Shown: positions 7,488 to 14,440 of the stretch, piece after piece
How the letters are laid out: each line of letters begins with the position of its first letter
How positions within the stretch are numbered: the stretch's first letter is position 1
Source of the DNA: Bacteriovoracaceae bacterium
GTDB lineage: Bacteria > Bdellovibrionota > Bacteriovoracia > Bacteriovoracales > Bacteriovoracaceae
DNA length: 14,440 nucleotides
Direction: 5' to 3'
NCBI GenBank assembly: GCA_023146355.1
Contig: JAGLCH010000343.1
Span: forward strand, 1-14,440
Notes under the pieces: generated by a model
Told to the model about the DNA's origin: nothing
The model's database searches: none
What the model saw: the letters and a program-made list of their open reading frames with translations, nothing else
Made by a program: the position numbers and the translations under genes

Positions 7488-8732
7488 CTACGGAAGCATG
7501 AGTGCTTCTAAGGTCAAAGCAGTTGCAAATGGTTTCGAGTACCAGTCCAATCTTATTCCATATGGACTGCCTGTAAAGAGAGAGTCTCTTGAATTAAGAT
7601 AGGCAACATCTCCCTTCACTTTTATTCTTTTTCTTAGGGTCTCATCTAACGTCATAATAATATAGTTGAGTTCTACATTTCGCTCACTTGGTGTCCACAT
7701 TTTCTTTATCACTGTGAGAAATTCTGCAAGTTCAGTATATTTCCCTCGCCCTAATTTCTTAAGCAATAAGCGACTCTTTATTAAAACTCTCTTCTTAGAG
7801 AGCTCTCTCGTTTCTTCTAGGCATTTCACACCAGAATCTTGCGCTTTTACGTAGGCAGTATAAAACTGAGAGTCGCGGTCGTACCAAACTCCACACTTTG
7901 CTGTTGTCCCCTCATGAATTGACTTATTAATAAGAGAACACGACTGTTTCATTCCACGCTTTGCAGAAGTTGGAAGCTCCCCAATATTATTTTGATAGGT
8001 TCCGAGTGCAGTTAAGATATTAAGGTTAACCACACAGTCTACGTCATTAATCCCACCGAAGATTCGACTATCGGGATTTTCAAATCTCTCTCGATCCACC
8101 CATGTTAAGAATGCTCCAGAAGATCGCTCTTTCCATCGTTGTTCATTTTTATGTTCTGAAATACGTCCTGTATCAACATAACTCCCAACTGTTTCAACAA
8201 AAGAATCAAAGTAATCATGTTGTTGATCGCTCAAATAAAACCACATAAATGCCTGTGAGCTAGAGTCAAAGTCATTGGGAATATTTAAAAGATCAATGTG
8301 AGAATATGGAAATGTTGAGGAAAAAGTACGCTTAAGTTTACCACTTTTTGTATATTGAATTGGCCAATATGATACTGTCCCTAGGGGCTCACCTGTAATG
8401 GTTGTATCGTTGCGATAGGATTGTAATGCAGTATTGCTAAGCTCAATGACACGATCCATTCCTGGCATTTCATAGCTGTGATTAATCTCATGTAGTGCTA
8501 CTAAGAGCTGAGATGAAAGGAAGCTATTAGTTTCTTTCACCTTGATGGGATTCCCAGAAACTCGGAAGTAGGTTGGCCATCCTCCCACATAACGCGAGAC
8601 TTTGTGGGTTGAAACCTGGCTTTGAACGATATAGTTCCACAACTTGGCCTCAAGTTCGGGGAGCTCATCCTTTGCCTGGGCAAAACTAGAGAGGAAGAGA
8701 ATAGCTAAAAATGTCAGTTTGAGTTTTTTCAT
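7488..8732 (-). CDS. Exported protein, possible alpha/alpha-toroid fold
   Basis: The 414-residue product has a signal peptide cleaved likely after AQA (residue 20), so it is exported. I recognise no named enzyme family. Several segments resemble those of alpha/alpha-toroid proteins of the terpene-cyclase/prenyltransferase-repeat type. These are GGWPTYF (50-56) followed by a helix FLSSQLLVAL, NIPNDFDSSSQ (150-160), a TWVDR element (210-214), GGINDVDCVVNLNIL (226-240), a Tyr/Phe-rich patch near 283-294, and SKPFATALTLEAL (399-411) at the very end. These are helical, aliphatic and often end in Ala-Leu. This fold reading is from remembered family patterns. A catalytic role is not claimed: no complete active-site signature is visible. 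Four to five cysteines lie in the middle. The gene converges on the HD-GYP gene with 15 bp between the stops. Confidence 0.82.
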   Translation of the reverse strand: MKKLKLTFLAILFLSSFAQAKDELPELEAKLWNYIVQSQVSTHKVSRYVGGWPTYFRVSGNPIKVKETNSFLSSQLLVALHEINHSYEMPGMDRVIELSNTALQSYRNDTTITGEPLGTVSYWPIQYTKSGKLKRTFSSTFPYSHIDLLNIPNDFDSSSQAFMWFYLSDQQHDYFDSFVETVGSYVDTGRISEHKNEQRWKERSSGAFLTWVDRERFENPDSRIFGGINDVDCVVNLNILTALGTYQNNIGELPTSAKRGMKQSCSLINKSIHEGTTAKCGVWYDRDSQFYTAYVKAQDSGVKCLEETRELSKKRVLIKSRLLLKKLGRGKYTELAEFLTVIKKMWTPSERNVELNYIIMTLDETLRKRIKVKGDVAYLNSRDSLFTGSPYGIRLDWYSKPFATALTLEALMLP

Positions 8733-8770
8733 ATTTGCACTCTACCAAAATAATAATTACATGCAATAAA

Positions 8771-8776
8771 ATTATA
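8771..8776 (-). promoter_or_regulatory. Candidate -10 element for the 414-aa exported-protein gene
   Basis: A perfect TATAAT on the minus strand lies about 39 nt upstream of the ATG at 8730-8732. No recognisable -35 box sits at the usual distance, so this is tentative. Confidence 0.25.
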
Positions 8777-8852
8777 TTTAAGTGTAGTTTTTTCATGACA
8801 TAAGTGAATACTGAGAATGAAATAACGATGTAAGACTTTTATATGTAATACC

Positions 8853-8871
8853 GATATGTTATCAACATATC
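8853..8871. promoter_or_regulatory. Perfect inverted repeat just upstream of mgtE, possible operator
   Basis: GATATGTT, a 3-nt spacer ATC, and AACATATC form a perfect 8-bp palindrome ending 13 nt before the mgtE ATG at 8885. Its place between any promoter and the start codon suits a repressor operator or an mRNA hairpin near the ribosome site. It is followed by an AT-rich stretch but no long T run, so a terminator is less likely. Being AT-rich, it could arise by chance, though 8 perfect pairs with a 3-nt loop is notable. Confidence 0.45.
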
Positions 8872-8884
8872 TTTATTAATTTGG

Positions 8885-10291
8885 ATGTCTTCTATGATTG
8901 AACTCGATACATTAACCGAAAATCAGAATAATCTCTGTATAGATCTAATTGAAAAGAAACAATACAGTGAATTTCTTCGAGAAATCGAAACAATGCCCTA
9001 TGCGGATGTCGCAGAAGTAATAGAGGAATCAGATGATGTAACTGAAGTAATGAAAATCATCCTTGCAGACTCAGATTCAAAAGCGGGGCGCATTACCAGT
9101 TATCTTTCTGAAGCTGATCAGCTGGAGTTATTTGATAATCTTCCAACAGAGAGTTTTGCCAAGCTATTTGCAAACATGGAACCGGATATTCGAGTTGACC
9201 TTTTTCAACTTATTCCTGAAGATGAGCGAAAACAGTTCCTCCGCTTCCTAGATCACAAAACAGTTGGAAACCTCTTTTTACTAGATAGCTACGACCCAGA
9301 TAGTGCTGGTGGAATTATGTCCACTGAATTTGAAGCCGTTTGCATAGGTATGACAGTTGAAGAAGTTATTACAGAACTTAAAGATATTGAGCACCGAACC
9401 CATAATCTTTTCTATATATTTGTAATCGATGACGATAAAGTCCTTAAGGGCAGAGTCTCTATTCGTGAGCTTCTCTTTGCCGACAAAGATGAGATCATTG
9501 GAGATATAGTTAAAGACATCATTGCTGCTGCCCATGTTGATGAGGACCAGGAGGATGTTGCTAAGAAATTTGAAAAGTACGACCTCTATAACATTCCAGT
9601 AATAAATGGAAAAAACCAGCTTGTTGGGCTGATCAACTCTGACGATATCTTGGATGTTATTCGTGAAGAGGAGACAGAAGATATGGAAAAGTTGATGGGA
9701 ATTTCCCAAGGAGACCATGAGCTTTCGTACCTTGAGTCCTCAATTTTTTCACATTTTAAAAAGCGTGTTATTTGGCTTATAGGACTGACCATATTGGGTG
9801 TCGTCTCTGGACTAGTCATTCAAGAGTTTGAAGAGACTCTACACAAATATGTAGTACTGGCATTCTTTATGCCACTCATTGCTGCTACCGGCGGCAATGT
9901 TGGGTCGCAGGCAGCATCAGTGATCATTCGCGCCTTAGCACTTGATGAGATTTCCATCGACGAATGGTTTGAGATCATTTTCAAAGAGCTTCGTATCGCC
10001 TTGATGATCGCAGTCTCCTTAGGAATCCTAGCATTTTTTGGTGTATCTCTGATCGGTCAGAATATGACCACAGCTGATGGGCCCAGCATTTATTTAATTG
10101 CCCAAACGATCGGGGTGGCATTATCACTTCAGGTTATCTCTGCCATTATGTTCGGAACCTGCTTCCCCCTAATTGTGAAGTTTTTTAAGGGCGATCCTGC
10201 CCTTGTTGCTTCCCCTGCGATTACGACTTTTGTTGATATCACAGGGCTAATTATCTACTTCACAACGGCCACAGTAATGCTAATTGGGTGA
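8885..10291 (+). CDS. mgtE: MgtE-type magnesium transporter
   Basis: This Mg2+-selective channel of the inner membrane has a cytoplasmic gate that closes when Mg2+ binds. The 468-residue length and domain order match the family. A helical MgtE N domain spans about 20-135, with acidic residues throughout. A pair of CBS domains spans about 140-265, beginning with YDPDSAGGIMSTEF and including LYNIPVINGKNQLVGLI. A connecting helix leads to a five-helix membrane domain from about 290 to the end. The signature ATGGNVGSQAA and the pore-region SPAITTFVDITG are both present; Asp451 in the latter corresponds to the conserved pore Asp of the family. No truncation or missing core element is seen. The start is either ATG 8885 or ATG 8894; the latter has GGA 8 nt upstream. 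The gene is monocistronic, and its end faces queG 26 bp away. A palindrome before the start may regulate it. Confidence 0.95.
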   Translation: MSSMIELDTLTENQNNLCIDLIEKKQYSEFLREIETMPYADVAEVIEESDDVTEVMKIILADSDSKAGRITSYLSEADQLELFDNLPTESFAKLFANMEPDIRVDLFQLIPEDERKQFLRFLDHKTVGNLFLLDSYDPDSAGGIMSTEFEAVCIGMTVEEVITELKDIEHRTHNLFYIFVIDDDKVLKGRVSIRELLFADKDEIIGDIVKDIIAAAHVDEDQEDVAKKFEKYDLYNIPVINGKNQLVGLINSDDILDVIREEETEDMEKLMGISQGDHELSYLESSIFSHFKKRVIWLIGLTILGVVSGLVIQEFEETLHKYVVLAFFMPLIAATGGNVGSQAASVIIRALALDEISIDEWFEIIFKELRIALMIAVSLGILAFFGVSLIGQNMTTADGPSIYLIAQTIGVALSLQVISAIMFGTCFPLIVKFFKGDPALVASPAITTFVDITGLIIYFTTATVMLIG

Positions 10292-10317
10292 ACCAATCCT
10301 GTTGGCAGTAAGTTGTT

Positions 10318-11313
10318 CTAAATTTTATTATAGTGAATAAGATTTTTTAAAATGCCAAGACGACCGGTTCGCTCAAAAGCTGTCCCCTTAAAAAATCTGA
10401 TATATTCGCGATTACTCATCCCCTCTAACTCATTAATGATTTCATCAATTGGTCTAAGTAGTAGGAAGTCAGCATATTTTTGTTCTCTCTCTGAAAGCTC
10501 ACTCCGCACGGCCTCACGCTTGAGCGGTAGGACATTCCAAGGACATACCTCACTACAAATATCACACCCAAAGATATGGCCATCCCCTCCAAAGCCAACA
10601 GGAGGTGTTGCATCTTTGAATGTTTCAATTGAAAAAGTAGAGACACATTTAGAAGCGTCGACATCCTCCCCCAAAGCACTCGTAGGGCAGGCAATAAGAC
10701 ACTTTGTACAGTGCCCACAATCTTTACTCTGGGGTATCCCCTCATCAAGCGGAAGCTGCTTAGAAAGCAAGATAGAACCTATAAAAAAAAAGGAGCCGTA
10801 ATTTTGATTTATAAGGTGGGCATTATCTCCAAAAAAACCCAATCCTGCCCTATAGGCCAAATCTCTTTCAAGAATCGGAGCGGTATCGACTGTCAGTTTA
10901 AAGTCAATACTGGGGTCATCTTTAACTAACTCGTCAGCAATAGAGTTTAAATTCTCTTTTAATTTGTAGTGATAGTCATAAACGTCATAGGCAAAGGTAT
11001 AGGAAGCAACTTTTAGTCCATTCCAGTGAGGATTCTGATAAATTCTACCTAAGAGCTGTTTACTATCTAGATAAGGAAAAAGAAAAACAAGAGCAGATTT
11101 AAAGTCAGGATAGGCCTTTCGAAGGTCTGATCGAAGATCGTACCGATAATCAGTCATATAGCTTAACGGGCCCTGATGACCAACTTCTTTCCACTTTTTA
11201 AATCGGATAAACGAAAGGGGTACCGGTTTTTCCGTGTACCCCCATTCGCAATTTATTAAATGCTTTTTTAGAATTTTATTAATCAATAATTTCAACTCTG
11301 ATGTTGTTAGCAC
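10318..11313 (-). CDS. queG: Epoxyqueuosine reductase QueG
   Basis: QueG is a cytoplasmic cobalamin- and iron-sulfur-dependent enzyme that reduces epoxyqueuosine to queuosine in the wobble position of certain tRNAs. Numbered from GTG 11313 (331 residues), the sequence shows VDTAP (Asp143, the family's conserved catalytic Asp), RAGLGFFGDN, GSFFFIGSILL, and a ferredoxin-like cluster motif with Cys199, 202, 205 and 209. It then shows a CVSTFSIE element (Cys223) and FGCDICSEVCPWN (Cys250, 253, 257). Together these supply ligands for two [4Fe-4S] clusters. The C-terminus is short, ending soon after the FFKGTAFERTGRLG helix; the HEAT-like extension of some homologues is absent. The start is uncertain: the reading frame opens at GTG 11364, and GTG 11313 and TTG 11295 or 11286 are also possible. 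All lie inside the upstream pyk gene, so the two are translationally linked. GTG 11313 gives the expected N-terminal helix (TTSELKLLI). Confidence 0.93.
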   Translation of the reverse strand: MLTTSELKLLINKILKKHLINCEWGYTEKPVPLSFIRFKKWKEVGHQGPLSYMTDYRYDLRSDLRKAYPDFKSALVFLFPYLDSKQLLGRIYQNPHWNGLKVASYTFAYDVYDYHYKLKENLNSIADELVKDDPSIDFKLTVDTAPILERDLAYRAGLGFFGDNAHLINQNYGSFFFIGSILLSKQLPLDEGIPQSKDCGHCTKCLIACPTSALGEDVDASKCVSTFSIETFKDATPPVGFGGDGHIFGCDICSEVCPWNVLPLKREAVRSELSEREQKYADFLLLRPIDEIINELEGMSNREYIRFFKGTAFERTGRLGILKNLIHYNKI

Positions 11314-12724
11314 TTCCTGACTTAAAGAAGCGACCATCTCCACGAGCGACAACAATGCGGTCACCAGCTTCTAGTTGACACTCATCAATTGCAAGTTCAA
11401 TTACCTTACGCTCAATGTTTGCATCATCCTCACGGTAAGGAATATGGAATGGGCGAATTCCCCAATACATACACATTCTTCTCATTGCATCGACAGAGCG
11501 AGTAACGCCAAGAACAGGAACTGTTGGCTTAAATCTCATCATTTCAAGAGTTGAATAACCTGTTTCGGTTACAACTAAAACTCTTTTTGCTCCAATTTTC
11601 TCTGCAACCATTGAAGATGCAACCATCATTGAACCTGTGATTGTATCAATTTCAACATTTCTAAGAAGTGGAAGTTTATGTGGAGTTTTCTCAGCTTCCT
11701 CAACAATCTTGTCCATCATTTCTACAGTCTTAATAGGATACTTACCTGCAGCAGTCTCACCAGAAAGCATAACAGCGTCAGTTCCGTCCCAGATTGCGTT
11801 AGCAACATCAGAAGCCTCAGCTCTTGTAGGAGATGGGCAGTCAATCATAGACTCAAGCATTTGAGTCGCTGTGATTACAGGTTTACCAAGCTCATTACAG
11901 CGCTTAATAAGGTCTTTTTGAATTCTTGGAACAAGATGGTTACCAACTTCAACTGCCATGTCACCACGAGCAATCATAAGTGCATCTGTTACTTCAAGAA
12001 TTTCTTCGATATTTTCAAGCGCCTGTGGCTTTTCAATTTTTGAAATAATTGGATAATCTTTTCCAGCTTCTTTAAGCATTTCTTTAACATCGATGATGTC
12101 TTGTGCTCTTCTAACAAAAGAAAGAGCAATAAAGTCAATTTCTTGAGTTAGACCAAATGCCAGGTCTTCTCTGTCTTTCGCTGTAAAACTTGGAACAGAA
12201 ACATTTGTATCTGGTAGGTTGATCCCTTTGTTAGACTTAAGAAGTCCACCAGCTTCGATACGAATTTTAACAATGTGTTCTTCTTTATCGATGATCTCTG
12301 CTGAGTAGTTACCATCATCAAAAAGAACTCTCTCTCCAACACGACAATCATCAACAAGCTTGTCATAAATTGTTGGAATATAGCAGTCCTTATACTGTGG
12401 AAGCTCGGCCTGATACTTTGTCTCACCAATGACCCACTCAGATCCATCTTTTAGATCAAGAGGCTCAGGGAGCTTGTCTACGCGAATCTTTGGACCCTGA
12501 AGGTCAAGTAGGATACCTACTTCACGACCAAGATTTTTCGCGGCCTTGCGAATCATCGCCATTCTGTCTGCCTGCTCACCATGAGTTCCGTGACTCATAT
12601 TGATACGACAAACGTTTACACCTGCTTTGATTAGCTCTTCGATAATTTCAACATTATTAGTTGAAGGTCCCATTGTAGCAACAATCTTAGCATTTCTTTT
12701 AAAACTTCTAACTTTGCATTCCAT
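11279..12724 (-). CDS. pyk: Pyruvate kinase
   Basis: Pyruvate kinase carries out the last step of glycolysis, transferring phosphate from phosphoenolpyruvate to ADP to give pyruvate and ATP. The 481-residue protein shows every family landmark: KIVATMGPS, CRINMSHG (usual form NFSHG), LQGPKIR, the lid-domain FDDGN, ISKIEKP with catalytic Lys229, ARGDMAVEVG (252-261, where most homologues have GDLGVE), TATQMLESM, and DGTDAVMLSGETAAG. A regulatory C-terminal domain follows, ending with ARGDGRFFKSGSANNIRVE, a form seen in PykA-type enzymes. The ATG at 12722-12724 is preferred over the upstream in-frame GTG at 12733, because AGGTGAG, an excellent ribosome binding site, overlaps that GTG and sits 4 nt before the ATG. 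It is the first gene of a unit with queG, which begins inside its 3' end. Confidence 0.97.
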   Translation of the reverse strand: MECKVRSFKRNAKIVATMGPSTNNVEIIEELIKAGVNVCRINMSHGTHGEQADRMAMIRKAAKNLGREVGILLDLQGPKIRVDKLPEPLDLKDGSEWVIGETKYQAELPQYKDCYIPTIYDKLVDDCRVGERVLFDDGNYSAEIIDKEEHIVKIRIEAGGLLKSNKGINLPDTNVSVPSFTAKDREDLAFGLTQEIDFIALSFVRRAQDIIDVKEMLKEAGKDYPIISKIEKPQALENIEEILEVTDALMIARGDMAVEVGNHLVPRIQKDLIKRCNELGKPVITATQMLESMIDCPSPTRAEASDVANAIWDGTDAVMLSGETAAGKYPIKTVEMMDKIVEEAEKTPHKLPLLRNVEIDTITGSMMVASSMVAEKIGAKRVLVVTETGYSTLEMMRFKPTVPVLGVTRSVDAMRRMCMYWGIRPFHIPYREDDANIERKVIELAIDECQLEAGDRIVVARGDGRFFKSGSANNIRVEIID

Positions 12725-12728
12725 AAAT

Positions 12729-12735
12729 CTCACCT
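12729..12735 (-). promoter_or_regulatory. Ribosome binding site deciding the pyk start
   Basis: AGGTGAG on the minus strand closely complements the 16S anti-Shine-Dalgarno sequence and lies 4 nt before ATG 12724. The GTG at 12731-12733 is part of this site rather than a start codon. Confidence 0.7.
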
Positions 12736-12738
12736 AGA

Positions 12739-12750
12739 ATATATATATAT
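12739..12750. repeat. (AT)6 dinucleotide run in the pyk leader
   Basis: Twelve alternating A/T bases lie immediately upstream of the pyk ribosome binding site. It is a short simple-sequence tract that can keep the site unstructured. A slippage role is possible but unsupported by this single sequence. Confidence 0.6.
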
Positions 12751-12815
12751 TTGTAGTTATTACGCTTGTAGACTTCACTCTTATCGGAACAATGCTCGAA
12801 TGATTAATATGCTCC

Positions 12816-12844
12816 ATAATAGATATTGTGTGAAATGAATGTAA
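12816..12844 (-). promoter_or_regulatory. Weak candidate promoter for pyk-queG
   Basis: TATTAT (five of six to TATAAT) lies 17 nt after TTACAT on the minus strand, about 90 nt upstream of the pyk ATG. The -35 match is poor. The 12734-12967 gap must contain the promoter if pyk is not read through from the coiled-coil gene, but no better candidate was found by eye. Confidence 0.22.
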
Positions 12845-12967
12845 CTGGAAAGATAATAGACTAAAAAGGTCCTAACATCAATGATCGGTGCCTTATTTCG
12901 GGCATTTAAGCATTAAAGTTAGAGGACTTAAATTTGGCTTAATCTTATTAGTACACTTATATCAATA

Positions 12968-14440
12968 TTAAGTAGTGCTTCGGTTCCCTCTATTTAGCTC
13001 TGCTTCCTGCGCTGACATTTTCATCTTATCAATCTTTGTTTCGTATTGATTTTTGATTGTATCCATTCTCAACTCACTTCCTTTCTTGAGATTGTCATAC
13101 TCTCCCTGCACCATACTGAGCTTGATATCTAGATCTTTGGCGGAGTTCTTTTTTTCAAGGCGGAGCTGCTTTTCATAATCTTCAATTAATTTTTTAGTTT
13201 GAATCTCATGACTAAACTTTACCTTTGAGAGTTCCTTGTCAAAACGACGCTTCATACCAACCATCAATTTATTATTTTCTTGATCTTTGGTAGTTAGTGT
13301 TCTTTTTAGTGTTCTCTTATTTTCAACTTGTTTATTAGCTTCAGAGAGCTGGTATCGTTCGAATTCACTTGAAGCTTTTTTCTTAATTTCTGCAAGTTTA
13401 TTCTCATAACTCGCTACAGTTCGCTCAAGTTCATCATCTTTTTGTTCTAACTGTTGTGATAAAGAATCATTTTTTATTTCGAAATTTCGTGTCAGGTTTT
13501 CTTTCATTTCAAATTTATCGTCGTGAATTTCACGGCGGGTTTTTTCGATAAAACTAGTTTTCTCTTTTTGAAGGTTGCTATTGAGATCCTTGAGGGCGAG
13601 ATCATGGTTTTCATTCATGATTCCCGTTTCAAACTGGTGACGTTGAATATTATCTTCAATTACACCTTTAAAGCCCTTCTCTTGATGATTGAGCTTCTCT
13701 GTAAACTGATTTTCAGAAGTTCTCATCGCATGCATATATCGGGCCTCAGCAGCAGAACGGTCCTTTCTAAAGCGTGCCCTAGTGGAGGCATCGTATGTCT
13801 TATGCTTCCTGTTAATTGAATCTAGCTGAGCTGTTCCCTCTTGTTTTTGAAGTCTAAGATTTTCTATAAAATCAGAATTGGCCTTATTTAGTTGGCGAGT
13901 TTGCTTGTAGCGGTGATCATCCATATCGCCTTTTACTCGTTCTAATCGTCCCTCATAATCCTCAGCAATTCTTTCATTCTCAAGATTAGTCTGATTCATG
14001 CGCTGGGAATTTGATTGGATATTCTTAGATGCGATGGCCCGTACGCCCGCCATATCGTGATTGAACTTTTCTTCTTGTTGCCTTAGTGCCTGGACATTCT
14101 CGCGAGACATTCGAGTATTATCGTTCACGAAACGTTTCTCCATATCCCCCGCAATTTTTTCAAAACTCTCAGTCGATCGAGTATTTGAAGCTTTATGGTT
14201 TTCTCTTAGCTGATTTACCGTGATTTCTTTACTGGTTGCAAGCTGATTAAATTCATTAGCATGTGCACGCTGCGCAGACTCTATCGCCTGATCATTCTTG
14301 GCCTTACTTTCGCTTAGCTTTCTAGAAGAGTCTCGATTTAATTCCACAACTTTATTGTTATGAGAATCGTCCAACCTTTTTTGTTCAGCAATTTGATTCT
14401 TCTGATAGTCATAAAACCGCTCATCCGCAGTATCTTTAAT
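12968..14440 (-). CDS. Long coiled-coil protein, 5' end beyond the window, function unknown
   Basis: The C-terminal 490 residues are visible. The frame stays open to the window edge: codons 14375-14440 translate without a stop into the same kind of sequence (for example ADERFYDYQKN). The TTG at 14372-14374 is therefore probably internal. The product is extremely rich in Lys, Glu, Asp, Asn, Gln, Arg and Ser, with no proline, cysteine or tryptophan in the visible part. It is predicted to be almost continuous alpha-helical coiled coil. No signal peptide or membrane segment is visible in this part. In two places aromatic residues recur every 11 residues (numbered from the TTG codon: F71, F82, F104; F202, Y213, F224, F235), which hints at hendecad packing. 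A filament, scaffold or spacer role is plausible but not shown. The gene ends at TAA 12968-12970, about 240 bp before pyk. Confidence 0.85.
   Translation of the reverse strand: MKDTADERFYDYQKNQIAEQKRLDDSHNNKVVELNRDSSRKLSESKAKNDQAIESAQRAHANEFNQLATSKEITVNQLRENHKASNTRSTESFEKIAGDMEKRFVNDNTRMSRENVQALRQQEEKFNHDMAGVRAIASKNIQSNSQRMNQTNLENERIAEDYEGRLERVKGDMDDHRYKQTRQLNKANSDFIENLRLQKQEGTAQLDSINRKHKTYDASTRARFRKDRSAAEARYMHAMRTSENQFTEKLNHQEKGFKGVIEDNIQRHQFETGIMNENHDLALKDLNSNLQKEKTSFIEKTRREIHDDKFEMKENLTRNFEIKNDSLSQQLEQKDDELERTVASYENKLAEIKKKASSEFERYQLSEANKQVENKRTLKRTLTTKDQENNKLMVGMKRRFDKELSKVKFSHEIQTKKLIEDYEKQLRLEKKNSAKDLDIKLSMVQGEYDNLKKGSELRMDTIKNQYETKIDKMKMSAQEAELNRGNRSTT

Noticed and set aside
7493..7508. 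Hairpin GAAGCA-TGAG-TGCTTC at the convergent gene ends
   Set aside because: The stem is perfect but lies within the coding end of the 414-aa gene and has no adjacent T run on either strand, so I do not call it a terminator.
8733..8884. Magnesium riboswitch upstream of mgtE
   Set aside because: The whole gap is 152 bp, shared with a divergent promoter, AT-rich, and shows no multi-helix conserved core.
9281..9819. Minus-strand open frames inside mgtE, the longer 145 codons
   Set aside because: They lie opposite the highly conserved CBS and linker region of mgtE and are shadows of its codon bias.
10293..10305. CCAA/TTGG hairpin between mgtE and queG
   Set aside because: A four-bp stem with no T tract is too weak for a terminator call.
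10352..10801. 149-codon plus-strand open frame opposite queG
   Set aside because: It covers the strongly conserved cluster-cysteine region of queG on the other strand, and its product has no recognisable features.

Overview
The window is AT-rich bacterial chromosome. It has tightly packed genes on both strands, several exported proteins with signal peptides, and a queuosine maturation enzyme. The mix of exported orphan proteins and a noncanonical HD-GYP protein resembles the Bdellovibrionota, for example a Bacteriovorax/Halobacteriovorax-like organism. That placement is inference from style and gene content, because no rRNA or other phylogenetic marker is present. No insertion sequence, prophage, tRNA, rRNA or CRISPR array was seen.

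Layout. At 92-766 (minus) is a small exported protein with two similar cysteine-pair segments, followed by a candidate terminator. A gene-free stretch of about 310 bp separates it from two consecutive plus-strand genes (1079-2995 and 3067-4767). These encode divergent tandem paralogues: exported proteins with a shared four-cysteine frame and a carboxypeptidase-regulatory-like beta domain. The second meets a minus-strand MFS transporter gene (4764-5987) tail to tail, and the two stop codons share the palindrome CTAG. Divergent from the transporter is a plus-strand gene (6135-7472) for a receiver-like/HD-GYP protein that has lost the phospho-acceptor aspartate and several HD-GYP residues. Converging on it is a minus-strand gene (7488-8732) for an exported protein with hints of an alpha/alpha-toroid fold.

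The right half holds housekeeping genes. mgtE (8885-10291, plus) encodes a magnesium channel and has a perfect 8-bp inverted repeat just before its start. On the minus strand, pyruvate kinase (11279-12724) is followed by an overlapping queG (10318-11313), which implies co-transcription. At the right edge is a minus-strand gene, open at the window end, for a long coiled-coil protein with no proline, cysteine or tryptophan in any visible residue.

Apart from pyk-queG and probably the two paralogues, the genes look like single transcription units. No single multi-gene system is evident. The most unusual parts are the tandem exported paralogues, the doubly degenerate signalling protein, the toroid-like exported protein and the coiled-coil protein.
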